The notes under the pieces: generated by a model | The model's database searches: none | Seen by the model: the letters and a program-made list of their open reading frames with translations, nothing else | What the model was told of the DNA's origin: nothing | NCBI GenBank assembly: GCA_905193225.1 | Contig: CAJJNV010000008.1 | Coordinates: 13,685-77,684, forward strand | From: an uncultured Oscillospiraceae bacterium | GTDB taxonomy: Bacteria; Bacillota; Clostridia; Oscillospirales; Acutalibacteraceae | DNA length: 64,000 nucleotides | Reading direction: 5' to 3' | Shown here: one piece after another, positions 6,583 through 16,528 of the stretch | Layout: each line of letters starts with the position of its first letter | How positions within the stretch are numbered: position 1 is the first letter of the stretch | Position numbers and translations under genes: made by a program

Positions 6583-8673
6583 TTATTTTCCGATGGAATC
6601 GGTGCGATAGACAAACTTCACCTGTCCGTCCATATCGCCCGAAAGGCCGGTGAAGGTTTTGTAATCCTTGGATACGTCCACCGTTGCCTTGAAGCGGGTA
6701 ACAAGTTTTCCGATTCCTCCGGCCGCCTCACTGAGCTTGTCGACACCCTGCTCCTTAAAGGCTTTAAGTCCGTCGGAAAGCTTAAGTGCGCCGTCGCGGA
6801 GCTGTGTAACGCCGCTGACCAGTGCGGGGGCGCCGTCTTTAAGGGTCAAAATACCGTTGTAAAGCTCGGCTGCGCCTGCGCTCAGCTGCTCGGTACCCGC
6901 CTTTAAGGTGTCGGTGCCGTCCTTTAGCTGTCCTGCGCCTGCGGCCGCCTCGGACACCTTGTCGGTATAGGTCGAAAGTCCGTAATAGAAGGTTGCGTAG
7001 CTATCAAGCTGACCTTTAAGTGCGGTCAGGCTCTGTGCACCGGCCTGAGCCTTTTCAAGTGCTGCGGGAAGATTCTGTGCAACAAGAGCGTCGATCTGTT
7101 TTTGAACATTGCCTTCTATGGTAGCCTTAAGGTTGTCGGAAGCCATTTGCTGTGCAAGACCCGCTTCGATCTGCGCCTTGGCCTTGTCGGTGGCCATTTG
7201 CGCCTCGATTGCGGCGTTTACCTGAGCCTGTACCGCCTCGGGAACCTGTCCTGCTGCCACTGCAGCGTCATACTGTTCGACCGTCATCTGAGTCGCGGTT
7301 GAAACGACGGTTGCTTTAACGGCGGCTCTTACAGCCTCTTCAACCTTGGGTCTTACCTGCTCGGAAACGGCCTGTGTAACGCCTGCGCGGATCTGATCCT
7401 CGTTTGCCTTAACGGCATCGGTGACCTGCTTTGTAATTGCCTCGTCGCTGGGAGAAGCAACTATTCCGTCGATAACGGTTTGATAGTTTTCAATTGTAAG
7501 CTCGGGAGCGGTGATGCCCGATGCGGCGATCTGGCTGTTTGCGGTGGCAAGCAGTGTTTCAAAAACCTGCTTTGAGCCGCCGTTTAAGGTATCGTTGTTT
7601 GCGGCAATTTGAGAAAGTCCCGAGGAAAGTGTGGAAATGCCGCCCTGAAGGGTGCCTGCACCGTTATCAAGGCTTGCTGCGCCGTCCTTAAGCTGTGCAG
7701 CGCCTGCCGCAAGCTTATCGATTCCGTCCACAAGCTCGCCGGATTTTTCAAGCAGTGTGCAAAGTCCGTCGTAAAGCTGAGAGGATCCGTCGAGCAGCTG
7801 AGATACCGCGTCGGTCAGCTTACCGAGCGAAGAATCAAGATCGTCGAGACTGTCCATTTTGCTTGTGTCAACGGCGTTGAACACCTCGTTGGTGGCTATC
7901 GTAACGGTGTTGGTGAGCGAGAACTCGTTAACGTCGGCCGAGATTTCAACATAATCGGGAATGTCAATTTCGTCGGAATCAATATCAAGGTTGGATTTAA
8001 GTCCCGGGAAGGCAATGCCGATAACCGCCATTTTGTCTCCGTCGCCCAGCATTTTTCCGTTGGTTACCTCAACGTTTCTGAAATGGTCACTGTCGAGAAG
8101 CAGACCGGTCAGCATTGCGAAGGGTACATAAATTTTTTCTTGCTGTCCGTCTATTTCAACATATTCATACTGGTTGTTTTCGTAGGTATAGCGGATTGTG
8201 ACCCTTCCGCTCTTTCCGGCAAGTTCGTCGGGAGAAATGGCCTTTCCGTCCAGTGTGTAGTTGAGTTTAAGGTTTACCGGCAGATCTTTTGTGATGTTGC
8301 CGCGATAATAAATATCATTGCCCTGGGCGTCCCATATCTTCATATTCTCGCCGTTGAGGGTATAGGTTTCGTCGCCCTTGACGTTTTCCACATCGGTAAG
8401 ACCGCTTTGATCGTCTATGGTATCGGAATTAAGGCTGTTTTTGATCCAATCGCTGACGATGATCTTTTTAACCGATCCATCGGCTCCGGCCAGTACATAA
8501 ACCGTTTCGTCTTTGCTGTTTACGCCGCTGTCGGAAGTTTCGGCCGTTTCCGTAACCGACTGAGTTTCTTCCTTCTTATCATTATTTGCGGCAAGGGCCG
8601 TGGCGGCAATACCGCTTCCCACAAACAAGCAGGAAAGGGCAACCGCAAGCACACTCTTTAATTTTTTATCCAT
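6583..8673 (-). CDS. Secreted coiled-coil partner protein of an MMPL exporter (YhgE-like repeats)
   Basis: The 696-residue product has a signal peptide (about 1-28), a beta-rich region of about 240 residues, and a long helical region built from 'LxDGxxxLxxG' steps such as 'LKDGAASLDNGAGTLQGG' and 'LKDGTDTLKAGTEQLSAG'. These steps are known from the soluble segments of YhgE/Pip-type proteins and from partners of clostridial RND/MMPL transporters. Unlike YhgE it has no obvious C-terminal membrane helices. It lies 27 bases behind the MMPL gene with AGGAGG before its ATG, so both are co-translated. The likely role is an extracytoplasmic adaptor or stalk of the exporter. The cargo is unknown. Confidence 0.75.
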   Translation of the reverse strand: MDKKLKSVLAVALSCLFVGSGIAATALAANNDKKEETQSVTETAETSDSGVNSKDETVYVLAGADGSVKKIIVSDWIKNSLNSDTIDDQSGLTDVENVKGDETYTLNGENMKIWDAQGNDIYYRGNITKDLPVNLKLNYTLDGKAISPDELAGKSGRVTIRYTYENNQYEYVEIDGQQEKIYVPFAMLTGLLLDSDHFRNVEVTNGKMLGDGDKMAVIGIAFPGLKSNLDIDSDEIDIPDYVEISADVNEFSLTNTVTIATNEVFNAVDTSKMDSLDDLDSSLGKLTDAVSQLLDGSSQLYDGLCTLLEKSGELVDGIDKLAAGAAQLKDGAASLDNGAGTLQGGISTLSSGLSQIAANNDTLNGGSKQVFETLLATANSQIAASGITAPELTIENYQTVIDGIVASPSDEAITKQVTDAVKANEDQIRAGVTQAVSEQVRPKVEEAVRAAVKATVVSTATQMTVEQYDAAVAAGQVPEAVQAQVNAAIEAQMATDKAKAQIEAGLAQQMASDNLKATIEGNVQKQIDALVAQNLPAALEKAQAGAQSLTALKGQLDSYATFYYGLSTYTDKVSEAAAGAGQLKDGTDTLKAGTEQLSAGAAELYNGILTLKDGAPALVSGVTQLRDGALKLSDGLKAFKEQGVDKLSEAAGGIGKLVTRFKATVDVSKDYKTFTGLSGDMDGQVKFVYRTDSIGK

Positions 8674-8700
8674 AATGAGTTTCCTCCTTCTAAAAATCGG

Positions 8701-10773
8701 TTAAACACGCTTTGGATTGATACCAAGTGTGGTTTTTCTGATAACCGGGTCGCAAAGCCTGAGCAGCGCCGGCAGCACAAAGATGACCAGCACCATACTG
8801 ATGATTGCGCCTCTTGCCATAAGCATACACATCGAGCTTATGATATCGATGTCGGAGTAGATTGCCACGCCGAAGGTTGCAGCGAAAAGTCCCATACCGC
8901 TGACGATGATTGAAGGAATCGAGGTATAAAGGGCGGTGGTAACGGCATCCTTCTTAGAGGCTCCCTGTCGTCTCTCGCTCTTATAACGGGTGGTCATAAG
9001 AATGGCATAGTCGACCGTTGCGCCGAGCTGAATGGTGCTTATGCATATAGGCGCGATAAAGGGCAGCGACTGACCGAGATAATGAGGAAGTCCGAGGTTT
9101 ATGAATATTGCAAGCTCGATAACCGCAATGAGTATAAAGGGAAGGGTTATACTCTTTTCAACGACTGCGATTATGAGGAATATCGCCACAATCGAAACGG
9201 CATTGACCACCTGGAAGTCATGATCTGTGGTTTCGATCATATCCTTTGTGCAGGGAGCTTCACCAATGAGCATACCGCTCGGATCGTATTTCTTAAGAAT
9301 GTTGTTAAGCTCGGTGACCTGATTGTTGACCTCGTCGCTTGCCACCTTGTACTGAGAGTTTATAAGCATAAGCTTCCAGTTATCGCTTTCAAGTACGCTT
9401 CTTAGGTCGTCGGGAATTATCTCCTCGGGAACGAGAGATCCTACCACGCTTTCCATTCCCAATACGTATTTAACGCCGTCCACCTTTTCCATTTCCTTAA
9501 TCATCGAACGGACATCTTTGTTCGGCGTACTTGCGTCCACAAGCACCATATGGGTGGAGGCCATATCAAATTCCTCCGAAAGCTTGGTGTTGGCGATTAC
9601 ATAAGCCATATCATCGGGCAGGCACTCGCCGATGTTGTAATAGACCTCGCTGTTGGTCTTGCTGTATCCGTAATATGCCGGAACAACAAGGATAGCAAAT
9701 ATAACAAGGAACACCGGGAAGATTTTTACCAGTCCCTTTGCAAATTTCTTTGTATCGGGAATGATCGAGCGGTGCCTCGTTTTTGTCAGCGGCTTGTCGA
9801 AAACAAGTATGAGTGCGGGAAGCACGGTAACGCATCCGATAACGCCCAGCAGCACGCCCTTTGCCATAACAAGACCGAGATCAAAGCCAAGTGTAAAGGA
9901 CATAAAGCACAGGGCGATAAATCCGGCAATGGTGGTTATGGAGCTTCCGAGAACAGAGGTAAAGGTCTCGTGAATGGCGACGGCCATTGCCTCCTTGTTG
10001 TCCGAGATCTTTTCACGCTGCTCGTTGTAGCTGTGCCAAAGGAATATCGAATAGTCCATTGTAACAGCAAGCTGTAAAACCGCCGAAAGAGCTTTTGTTA
10101 TGTAGGATATTTCACCGAAGATGATGTTGGTGCCCATATTGAGCATAATCATCATTCCGATACTAAGAAGGAAGACGAAAGGAATGAGCCAGCCGTCTAA
10201 GAAAAGCATCATGGCGGCGCAGGCCAGCACAACGGCTATTCCCACATAAATGGGCTCTTCCTTTTCGCAAAGGTCTTTAAGGTCGGTAACCATTGCCGAC
10301 ATTCCCGAAACAAAGCACTTTTCTCCGGTTATCGAACGAATCTCTTTGATGGCTTTCATAGTAACATCCGAGGATGTAGAGCTGTCGAAGAAAACCGCGA
10401 TGACGGTGGAATTGCCGCTGTTAAAGGCATTGTATATCTCGTCGGGCAAAATCTCCATAGGCACCGATATATCGGCCAGAGAATCATACCACAGCGCTGT
10501 TTCCACGTGGTCGACCTGTTCGATTTTTTCCTTTAAGGCCGCCACATCCTTTTCGGGCATATCTTCAACGATTATGAAGGAAAAGGCACCCTTTCCGAAA
10601 TCGTCAAGCAGGATATCCTGTCCCTTGACGGTATCCATATCGCTCGGCAGATATGTAAGCATATCGTAGTTTATGCGGGTAGCGGCCATTCCGATAAATG
10701 ACGGTATCATTAAGGCTATTGCGATAATGAGTATCGGCACGCGGAACTTGACTACCGCTCTTGCTAATTTCAT
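8701..10773 (-). CDS. MMPL/RND-family transporter
   Basis: The 690-residue protein has the duplicated RND plan: one membrane helix, a large extracytoplasmic loop and five helices, twice. The first half carries 'QLAVTMDYSIFLWHSYNEQR' and the second 'IQLGATVDYAILMTTRYKSE', the conserved TM4 motif with the aspartate-tyrosine pair that carries proton-relay residues in MmpL/YdfJ proteins. These pumps use the proton gradient to export lipids, drugs or siderophores. It is first in an operon with the coiled-coil partner and is separated from the adjacent TetR gene by a terminator and its own promoter, the usual arrangement for a TetR-controlled exporter. Confidence 0.88.
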   Translation of the reverse strand: MKLARAVVKFRVPILIIAIALMIPSFIGMAATRINYDMLTYLPSDMDTVKGQDILLDDFGKGAFSFIIVEDMPEKDVAALKEKIEQVDHVETALWYDSLADISVPMEILPDEIYNAFNSGNSTVIAVFFDSSTSSDVTMKAIKEIRSITGEKCFVSGMSAMVTDLKDLCEKEEPIYVGIAVVLACAAMMLFLDGWLIPFVFLLSIGMMIMLNMGTNIIFGEISYITKALSAVLQLAVTMDYSIFLWHSYNEQREKISDNKEAMAVAIHETFTSVLGSSITTIAGFIALCFMSFTLGFDLGLVMAKGVLLGVIGCVTVLPALILVFDKPLTKTRHRSIIPDTKKFAKGLVKIFPVFLVIFAILVVPAYYGYSKTNSEVYYNIGECLPDDMAYVIANTKLSEEFDMASTHMVLVDASTPNKDVRSMIKEMEKVDGVKYVLGMESVVGSLVPEEIIPDDLRSVLESDNWKLMLINSQYKVASDEVNNQVTELNNILKKYDPSGMLIGEAPCTKDMIETTDHDFQVVNAVSIVAIFLIIAVVEKSITLPFILIAVIELAIFINLGLPHYLGQSLPFIAPICISTIQLGATVDYAILMTTRYKSERRQGASKKDAVTTALYTSIPSIIVSGMGLFAATFGVAIYSDIDIISSMCMLMARGAIISMVLVIFVLPALLRLCDPVIRKTTLGINPKRV

Positions 10774-10805
10774 AAACTGACCCCTTTTCTTTATTTTTCG
10801 ATAAT

Positions 10806-10834
10806 ATTATATCCACGCAAAAAGCAAATTTAAA
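10806..10834 (-). promoter_or_regulatory. Promoter of the MMPL operon
   Basis: On the minus strand TTTAAA and TATAAT are 17 bases apart. A CAAAT-N10-ATTTG inverted repeat overlaps the -35 side and could serve the neighbouring TetR regulator; that part is inference. Confidence 0.5.
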
Positions 10835-10885
10835 CAGGCATTTGACCCCTGCTGTAACATTTTTAGGCATCGGCAGACATTTGCA

Positions 10886-10919
10886 CAAAAAAAGACCTTT
10901 GAGAAAGCTCTCAAAGGTC
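10886..10919 (-). terminator. Terminator of the TetR gene
   Basis: gacctttgaga and tctcaaaggtc form an 11-base perfect stem, followed by seven T on the minus strand. Confidence 0.92.
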
Positions 10920-10964
10920 GGATGCTTTGTTTTGGCGCACACATTTGCACGCCTTCGGTCGGTT

Positions 10965-11531
10965 TTACAGTTCTTCACCTGCTGCACAGCGGCTGATGGT
11001 TTCCTCGATCATACCCTGTCTAAGCTCGCATATGCGCATAAAGTCAGCCTTGATATCGCCTTTCATTCCGTTTATCAGCCAGTGATAAACCATTCCGAAG
11101 CACTCGGAGGTGTAAAGCTGAATTATAAGCTTTTTATCGGTGTCGCAGATGCTGTTTTGCTCAAAAACATTATCAAGATATCGGCTGACAACATACCGGC
11201 ACATCTTCATAATATATCGGTCAAAAAGATCGCGGTTGGGAGAATTGTATATGTGATATGCCGCCTTTTTGTTTTGGACAGCAAAGTGCATTGCTACGTC
11301 AAAGGCCTTTTCCATTGTCTCGATGGTGGGATACTGAGCAATTATTTCCTCGGCCTGCTCGGTGACCATCTGCTCAAGAAGTGTGGGCAAATCGGCAAAA
11401 TGATAATAAAATGTATTGCGATTGATACCGCAGTCGTCGGTTATGTCTTTAACGGTTATGCGGTTTACCGGCCGCTGATTTAACAGCTTTAAATAGGATT
11501 TCTTGATTGCGTCGGAAGTAAATTTGCCCAT
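10965..11531 (-). CDS. TetR/AcrR-family transcriptional regulator
   Basis: The 188-residue product has an N-terminal helix-turn-helix ('ITVKDITDDCGINRNTFYYHF', residues about 27-47) with the FYYHF end typical of TetR proteins, followed by an all-helical ligand-binding and dimerisation domain. The ATG at 11531 follows GAGGTG; an in-frame ATG 42 bases upstream lacks a ribosome site. Its position directly upstream of the MMPL operon on the same strand suggests that it represses the exporter. The ligand cannot be told from sequence. Confidence 0.88.
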   Translation of the reverse strand: MGKFTSDAIKKSYLKLLNQRPVNRITVKDITDDCGINRNTFYYHFADLPTLLEQMVTEQAEEIIAQYPTIETMEKAFDVAMHFAVQNKKAAYHIYNSPNRDLFDRYIMKMCRYVVSRYLDNVFEQNSICDTDKKLIIQLYTSECFGMVYHWLINGMKGDIKADFMRICELRQGMIEETISRCAAGEEL

Positions 11532-11582
11532 TCTTTTCACCTCGTTAAAAAATGCCGTTATCGCTGAAGCCAAGGTATTGTT

Positions 11583-11620
11583 TTTTAAAAAAGCTCCCCC
11601 GCACAGGGTACGGAGGAGCT
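11583..11620 (-). terminator. Terminator downstream of ftsZ
   Basis: The stem agctcc/ggagct with further inner pairing is followed by TTTTTT on the minus strand. Confidence 0.75.
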
Positions 11621-11677
11621 GAAATCTTATCGGTCAAATAAACTTTATCAATACAATTGACAAAAGCCTTTTACTGA

Positions 11678-12742
11678 TTATTTATGATCGAAAATTCCCA
11701 TAATGTCGGAATAATCGTCGTCGTTATCGGTGGAGGAAAAGATATCGTCAAGTGCTCCGCCGGAGGTCTTGCGGCGATTGTCGTTTTCGCTGGGAGCGCC
11801 GGTGGCAATGACGGTTACGCGGATCTCATCCTCAAGGCTGTCGTCGATCTGAGCACCCCAGATGATGTTGGCATTTTCATCGGCTGCTTCGGCAACAATG
11901 GCCGATGCAGCGGTAACCTCCTCAAGACCGATATCCGAAGGACCGGTGATGTTGATGATAACACCCTTGGAGCCGTTCATAGAGGTCTCGATAAGCTTTG
12001 AGGTTATGGCGGCGTTTGCTGCAACCTCAGCCTTGTCCTTGCCGGTGGCAATACCCACGCCCATGTGAGCATAACCGGAATTCTTCATAACTGCGGTAAC
12101 ATCAGCAAAGTCGAGGTTAACAAGTGCGGGGATGGAGATAAGCTCAGAAATGCTCTGAACGCCCTGACGAAGAACATCGTCGGCAATGTTGAAGGCATTG
12201 GTGAGTGTGATTTTGGTGTCGGAGACATACTGGAGACGCTCGTTGGGGATGACCACAAGGCTGTCGACGTTCTCGCGGAGAGCGGCAATGCCTATCTCGG
12301 CCTGTTCCATACGACGCTTTCCCTCAAAGGAGAAAGGTTTGGTAACAATACCGACGGTGAGTATATCCATTTCTTTGGCTATCTGAGCAACGATGGGAGC
12401 GGCACCTGTACCTGTTCCGCCGCCCATACCGCTGGTGATGAATACCATATCTGCGGTTTTGATGGCGTCAACAATAAGGTCTCTCGATTCCTCGGCAGCC
12501 TTTGCGCCAACATCGGGATTTGCGCCTGCGCCCTTACCCTGGGTGGCTTTTTCGCCGATCTGAATTTTCTGGTCGGCCTTGGAATGGTAAAGAGCCATAC
12601 TATCGGTGTTGATGGCGATAAATTCAACGCCCTTAACGCCTGCGTCGACCATACGGTTGACAGCGTTTCCGCCGCCTCCGCCGACACCGATAACCTTAAT
12701 CTGTACTACATTTGAATATTCCTGTGCAAGTTCATAAGCCAT
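11678..12742 (-). CDS. ftsZ: Cell division GTPase FtsZ
   Basis: FtsZ polymerises into the division ring. The 354-residue product has 'VGGGGGNAVNRM', the tubulin signature 'GGGTGTGAAP' (about residue 108), the T7-loop region 'LVNLDFADV' with its catalytic aspartate, a flexible linker and a C-terminal peptide 'DIMGIFDHK', a somewhat diverged FtsA/SepF-binding tail. The ATG follows GGAGGT. FtsZ is the last gene of the division cluster but is separated from ftsQ by about 300 bases holding its own promoter, so it can be made independently. ftsA is absent here. Confidence 0.97.
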   Translation of the reverse strand: MAYELAQEYSNVVQIKVIGVGGGGGNAVNRMVDAGVKGVEFIAINTDSMALYHSKADQKIQIGEKATQGKGAGANPDVGAKAAEESRDLIVDAIKTADMVFITSGMGGGTGTGAAPIVAQIAKEMDILTVGIVTKPFSFEGKRRMEQAEIGIAALRENVDSLVVIPNERLQYVSDTKITLTNAFNIADDVLRQGVQSISELISIPALVNLDFADVTAVMKNSGYAHMGVGIATGKDKAEVAANAAITSKLIETSMNGSKGVIINITGPSDIGLEEVTAASAIVAEAADENANIIWGAQIDDSLEDEIRVTVIATGAPSENDNRRKTSGGALDDIFSSTDNDDDYSDIMGIFDHK

Positions 12743-12868
12743 TATATTTTTACCTCCAGTTTTTTTACCACTGTTTTCTGTTTTTTGAAATTCCGGTTTA
12801 GTCTTTTACTGCTTTAAATTCCGCACCGTAAAAGGACGGCGCAATTCAATAGCTATAATTCACAATGT

Positions 12869-12897
12869 ATTGTATCACAAAAAAAATGGCATTTCAA
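12869..12897 (-). promoter_or_regulatory. Promoter of ftsZ
   Basis: On the minus strand TTGAAA and TACAAT are separated by 17 bases, about 125 bases before the ftsZ start. The T-rich rest of the ftsQ-ftsZ gap (12898-13050) shows no clear terminator. Confidence 0.65.
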
Positions 12898-13050
12898 TAT
12901 CTTTTTTGCGATTTTTCTTTTTTTTTGGATTTTTTCGCGGTATTTCATCAAGCCGTCCCTTTAAAGTGAAAGCACATCTGCAAAGCTCCCCTAACCTTCA
13001 CTGTTTTTGCGGCGGCGATTTTTCGTTATTCCCGCTTTACATCAATGTTT

Positions 13051-13998
13051 TTACGGAAGCGTTATCTCCCCGTTTATGTTTTTAGAACTATAGAATCCCT
13101 TTTTGTTGGTATCGGTGACATATCTTACGTCGATCACGCCCTGATTCTGCTCGGTCTCGGCCACCTTTATGCAGAATTTAAGCTTATATTCGAGCAAATC
13201 GGTGTTTCCTAAATCAAGTACATACCTTGATTTATAAAGCAGCTTAATGTTGTTTTGATCGGTCATATCTATAACCGTTACTTCACCTATTCCCACCGCG
13301 TCCATAGCCGTTTTAAGGGAAACGAGCGACTGCTTTGCTTCATCGGCAATGCCCAAAGTTTCTCCCGCTTTGACTTCAGCTGTTTCAAGACCCACCACCG
13401 TCTGTTCGGCGGCGCCTTCGGTCATCTCAAGCACCTTGAAATCCTTTGAAACGGCGGCATATTCCTCACCGCATTTAATGGTATATTCGACCGTCTCGGG
13501 AGTTACCGAAATGACAATAGTCGAAGGAAGCACCCGCTTTACCGCTGCGCTGCCTACAAAGGGAAGCTGACTGCATATTCTCTTTTTCACGTCCTCGGCC
13601 TTTATGGAAAACATATTGACCCCTTCGGATATTCCCGAGGCTTCGATTATCTGCTCGGATGAATAGCGGCTTTCTCCCTCGGTTCTTATCTGACTTATAC
13701 GGAAAAGCACCGTCATACTCAGACAAACCCCGACGGTTATAAGAATAAGTATCAGCAGCACGCAGGTCAGAATTTTTCCGCGTTTTCGCCTTGCAGCATT
13801 CTTTTTGGCATTCTGTTCCCTGCCCTGTCTGTTTTTCCGTTCCCGCAAGGTCTCGCCGTCCTGCTGCGGGACATTTCGATTCACAGTTTGACCGTCGTCC
13901 TGTCGACCGCTTTTAAGACTCCTTTGTCGGTATGTGTTACGTCGGCCGACGCTCTGTCCTCTCGGACGGTTTTGCCCGCCTCTTTTGTCGTTAGTCAT
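13051..13998 (-). CDS. ftsQ: Cell division protein FtsQ/DivIB
   Basis: The 315-residue product has a basic, glutamine-rich cytoplasmic tail of about 85 residues, one membrane helix ('ILTCVLLILILITVGVCLSM') and a POTRA domain starting near 'RISQIRTEGESRYSSEQII', followed by the FtsQ beta domain ('LPFVGSAAVKRVLPSTIVI'). DivIB links FtsL and the septal synthase to the divisome. Its ATG overlaps the murA stop as ATGA. The cytoplasmic tail is long for the family and probably disordered. Confidence 0.9.
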   Translation of the reverse strand: MTNDKRGGQNRPRGQSVGRRNTYRQRSLKSGRQDDGQTVNRNVPQQDGETLRERKNRQGREQNAKKNAARRKRGKILTCVLLILILITVGVCLSMTVLFRISQIRTEGESRYSSEQIIEASGISEGVNMFSIKAEDVKKRICSQLPFVGSAAVKRVLPSTIVISVTPETVEYTIKCGEEYAAVSKDFKVLEMTEGAAEQTVVGLETAEVKAGETLGIADEAKQSLVSLKTAMDAVGIGEVTVIDMTDQNNIKLLYKSRYVLDLGNTDLLEYKLKFCIKVAETEQNQGVIDVRYVTDTNKKGFYSSKNINGEITLP

Positions 13999-15266
13999 AC
14001 TTTTTCCGTTCCTTCAAAAGTTATATCCGCCCCTATGGAGCGAAGGTTTTCAACAAGTTTTTCATATCCCCGTTTTATAAAATGAACATTGCCCACACGG
14101 GTCTTTCCCGCCGCGCAAAGTCCCGCTATAACAAGAGCCGCCCCGCCCCTTAAATCGGCGGCGTCAACGTCCGCTCCTATAAGCTCGGGCACGCCTCTTA
14201 CCCTTGCAACTTTTTTATCGACCTCTATGTCAGCTCCCATTTTTTTAAGAGCCTTGCTTTGGGTGAATCGGTTTTCAAAGATGTTTTCCTCAAAAACCGT
14301 CTGCCCGCCGCACACCGTTGCCATTGCCATAAGAGCCGGCTGAGCGTCGGTGGGAAAGGCGGGGTAAACCCCCGTGCGTATCCTTCCAAAGCCTTGGGGT
14401 CTTTCTTTAACCTCGATCTCCACTGTGTTTTTATCGGCGCTTATGTTGCACCCTGCCCTTCTAAAGCAGCAGAGCACCGACACAAGATGATCGGGACACA
14501 CACTGTTTATTTTAACCCTTCCGCCGCAGGCACCCACAGCCGAAAGATATGTAGCGGCGGCAATGCGGTCGGGAATTACCGTATGCTCACAGCCGAAAAG
14601 CTTTTCGACGCCGTAAACGGTGATTTTGCCCGTTATAGGGTCGATGTGTATATTCGCACCGCAGCCGTTGAGAAATCTTGCAAGATCGCTTATTTCAGGC
14701 TCTTTTGCGGCATTGTTAATGGTGGTTTTGCCCCTTGCCTTAACCGCCGCCAGCATAATGTTTTCGGTTGCCCCGACGCTTGGAAAAGGCAGCAGAATGT
14801 CGCATCCTTCAAGGCCCTTTTCACAAAAGCAATCGAGCCTTCCGTTTTTTTGGAAAATGGTCATACCCATTTTTTCAAGGGCACGGATATGGATGTCGAT
14901 AGGTCTCGGTCCAAGCTCGCATCCTCCCGGCAGCGACAAAAAAGCCGATCCGCATTTTGCCGCAAGGGCACCTAAAAAAATAATGGACGAACGCATTTCC
15001 CTCATCAGCTTTTCCGGCACTTCTCTGCAATTAAAGCCCGAGGAATCGACGACGAGCGTCCCCTCATGCCGCTTAACACTACATCCGAGAAACTCGAGAA
15101 TGTCCCTTGCCGCCTTAATGTCGGAAATATCGGGACAGTTATGTATCACGCTTTCACCGCCGCACAGAAGCGACGCCGAGAGTATAGGCAAGGCGCTGTT
15201 TTTCGCACCCTGAATATCTATTTCCCCAAACAGAGGATTTTTGCCCTTTATACATATATGCGGCAT
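13995..15266 (-). CDS. murA: UDP-N-acetylglucosamine 1-carboxyvinyltransferase MurA
   Basis: MurA catalyses the first committed step of peptidoglycan synthesis, adding enolpyruvate to UDP-GlcNAc. The 423-residue product has the two-domain EPSP-like fold, the substrate-binding 'GAKNSALPILSASLL' and the catalytic loop 'LPGGCELGPRPIDIH' with the cysteine attacked by fosfomycin. The start at 15266 is chosen because GAGGTG lies 7 bases upstream; the longer in-frame ATG lacks one. It overlaps ftsQ by 4 bases. The gap of 149 bases to murG shows no clear promoter. Confidence 0.94.
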   Translation of the reverse strand: MPHICIKGKNPLFGEIDIQGAKNSALPILSASLLCGGESVIHNCPDISDIKAARDILEFLGCSVKRHEGTLVVDSSGFNCREVPEKLMREMRSSIIFLGALAAKCGSAFLSLPGGCELGPRPIDIHIRALEKMGMTIFQKNGRLDCFCEKGLEGCDILLPFPSVGATENIMLAAVKARGKTTINNAAKEPEISDLARFLNGCGANIHIDPITGKITVYGVEKLFGCEHTVIPDRIAAATYLSAVGACGGRVKINSVCPDHLVSVLCCFRRAGCNISADKNTVEIEVKERPQGFGRIRTGVYPAFPTDAQPALMAMATVCGGQTVFEENIFENRFTQSKALKKMGADIEVDKKVARVRGVPELIGADVDAADLRGGAALVIAGLCAAGKTRVGNVHFIKRGYEKLVENLRSIGADITFEGTEKV

Positions 15267-15415
15267 AGCGGTACACCTCTTAAACAAAACTTCAATTACA
15301 GTTTATTCAAAGGTGTATCTTCCCGTTACATCTGCATCAAAAGAAAGCAACGTGATACAATTTTTAAATGCCGTTTAACGAATCGGACGTTTTTTTATGA
15401 ATCAAATCGCAAAAA

Positions 15416-16528
15416 TTAAATCAGCGCCATAATGGCCTCGTAAATGCGTTTGTTGGCGTCGATATACGCCATAGACCTTGCATTGGCGCCCATTTGTTCA
15501 AGCTCCGATTTATTATCAAGCAGCTCATAAACCGTGTTGCAAAGCAGCTCACCGGTCAGATCCTTTTCCTCAATAACCTCGGCCGCCCCCTTGTTTTTAA
15601 GGGTCATTGCGTTGTGATATTGATGGTTTTCGGCAACGTTGGGCGACGGAATAAGCACCGATGCCTTGCCTTTAGCCTCTATTTCACTTAATGTTATGGC
15701 TCCCGCACGGCTGATAACAAGATCGGCCGCCGCCATACAAAGATCCATATCATTTATGTATTCGCTGACCCTTATCTGCGGGCAGAGAGACAGGTCAACG
15801 CCTCTCGATTCGATGTCTTTTATAAAGCTGTCCAAGGAGCCTCTGCCGGTGCCGTGGAAGTGATAAAACTGCTGACTTCCGGCGTGCCTTCCCATAAGCT
15901 CGGCCACAGCCCGGTTGACCGCCATTGCTCCGAGGCTTCCTCCAAAGGAAAGTATCATAGGACGGTTATCTATGGAAAGGGCCTTTCTGGCCTTTGCTCT
16001 GTCCACATCGAGCACCGCCGTTCTTACGGGATTGCCCGTGACGATATATTCCCTTTTAGGCAAATACATCTCGGCCTCGGGCATTGCAAGCATTACCGTA
16101 TCAACATATTTTGAAAGCAGCTTTGTGGTAAGTCCCGGATAGGCATTTTGCTCGTGGGTGGCGGTTTTGATGCCCATTTTATGAGCCTTTCTGAGCACCG
16201 GCCCGCAGGCGAATCCGCCCGTTCCCACAACAACGTCGGGATTAAGCTCCCTTATGATACGTCCCGCCTCAACCGAGGAGGAAAACATTCTGAAAAAGGA
16301 TTTAAAATTGTTGGCAATGTTGTGCACCGTAAGCTTTCGCTCAAATCCCGAAATATGAATAGGATAGAAGTTATATCCCGCCTCGGGCACAAGCCTCGAT
16401 TCCATTCCCGTTTTGTTGCCGACAAAATTTATGACCGCCCCGGGATTTTTCTCTTTTATGTATCCGGCGATGGCAAGGGCGGGATTTATGTGACCGCCCG
16501 TTCCTCCGCAGGCAAAAAGTATATTCAT
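15416..16528 (-). CDS. murG: Lipid II-forming GlcNAc transferase MurG
   Basis: MurG adds GlcNAc to lipid I at the inner face of the membrane. The 370-residue GT-B protein has the N-terminal 'ACGGTGGHINPALA' loop, 'GGFACGPV' and the donor-binding C-terminal block 'VISRAGAITLSEI' followed by 'IPSPNVAENHQYHNA'. The ATG overlaps the ftsW stop by 4 bases, so the flippase-polymerase partner and MurG are coupled. Confidence 0.96.
   Translation of the reverse strand: MNILFACGGTGGHINPALAIAGYIKEKNPGAVINFVGNKTGMESRLVPEAGYNFYPIHISGFERKLTVHNIANNFKSFFRMFSSSVEAGRIIRELNPDVVVGTGGFACGPVLRKAHKMGIKTATHEQNAYPGLTTKLLSKYVDTVMLAMPEAEMYLPKREYIVTGNPVRTAVLDVDRAKARKALSIDNRPMILSFGGSLGAMAVNRAVAELMGRHAGSQQFYHFHGTGRGSLDSFIKDIESRGVDLSLCPQIRVSEYINDMDLCMAAADLVISRAGAITLSEIEAKGKASVLIPSPNVAENHQYHNAMTLKNKGAAEVIEEKDLTGELLCNTVYELLDNKSELEQMGANARSMAYIDANKRIYEAIMALI

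Noticed and set aside
6583..8673. YhgE/Pip ABC-type membrane protein
   Set aside because: The repeat pattern fits, but the expected C-terminal membrane helices are missing, so it is described as a soluble partner of the MMPL transporter.
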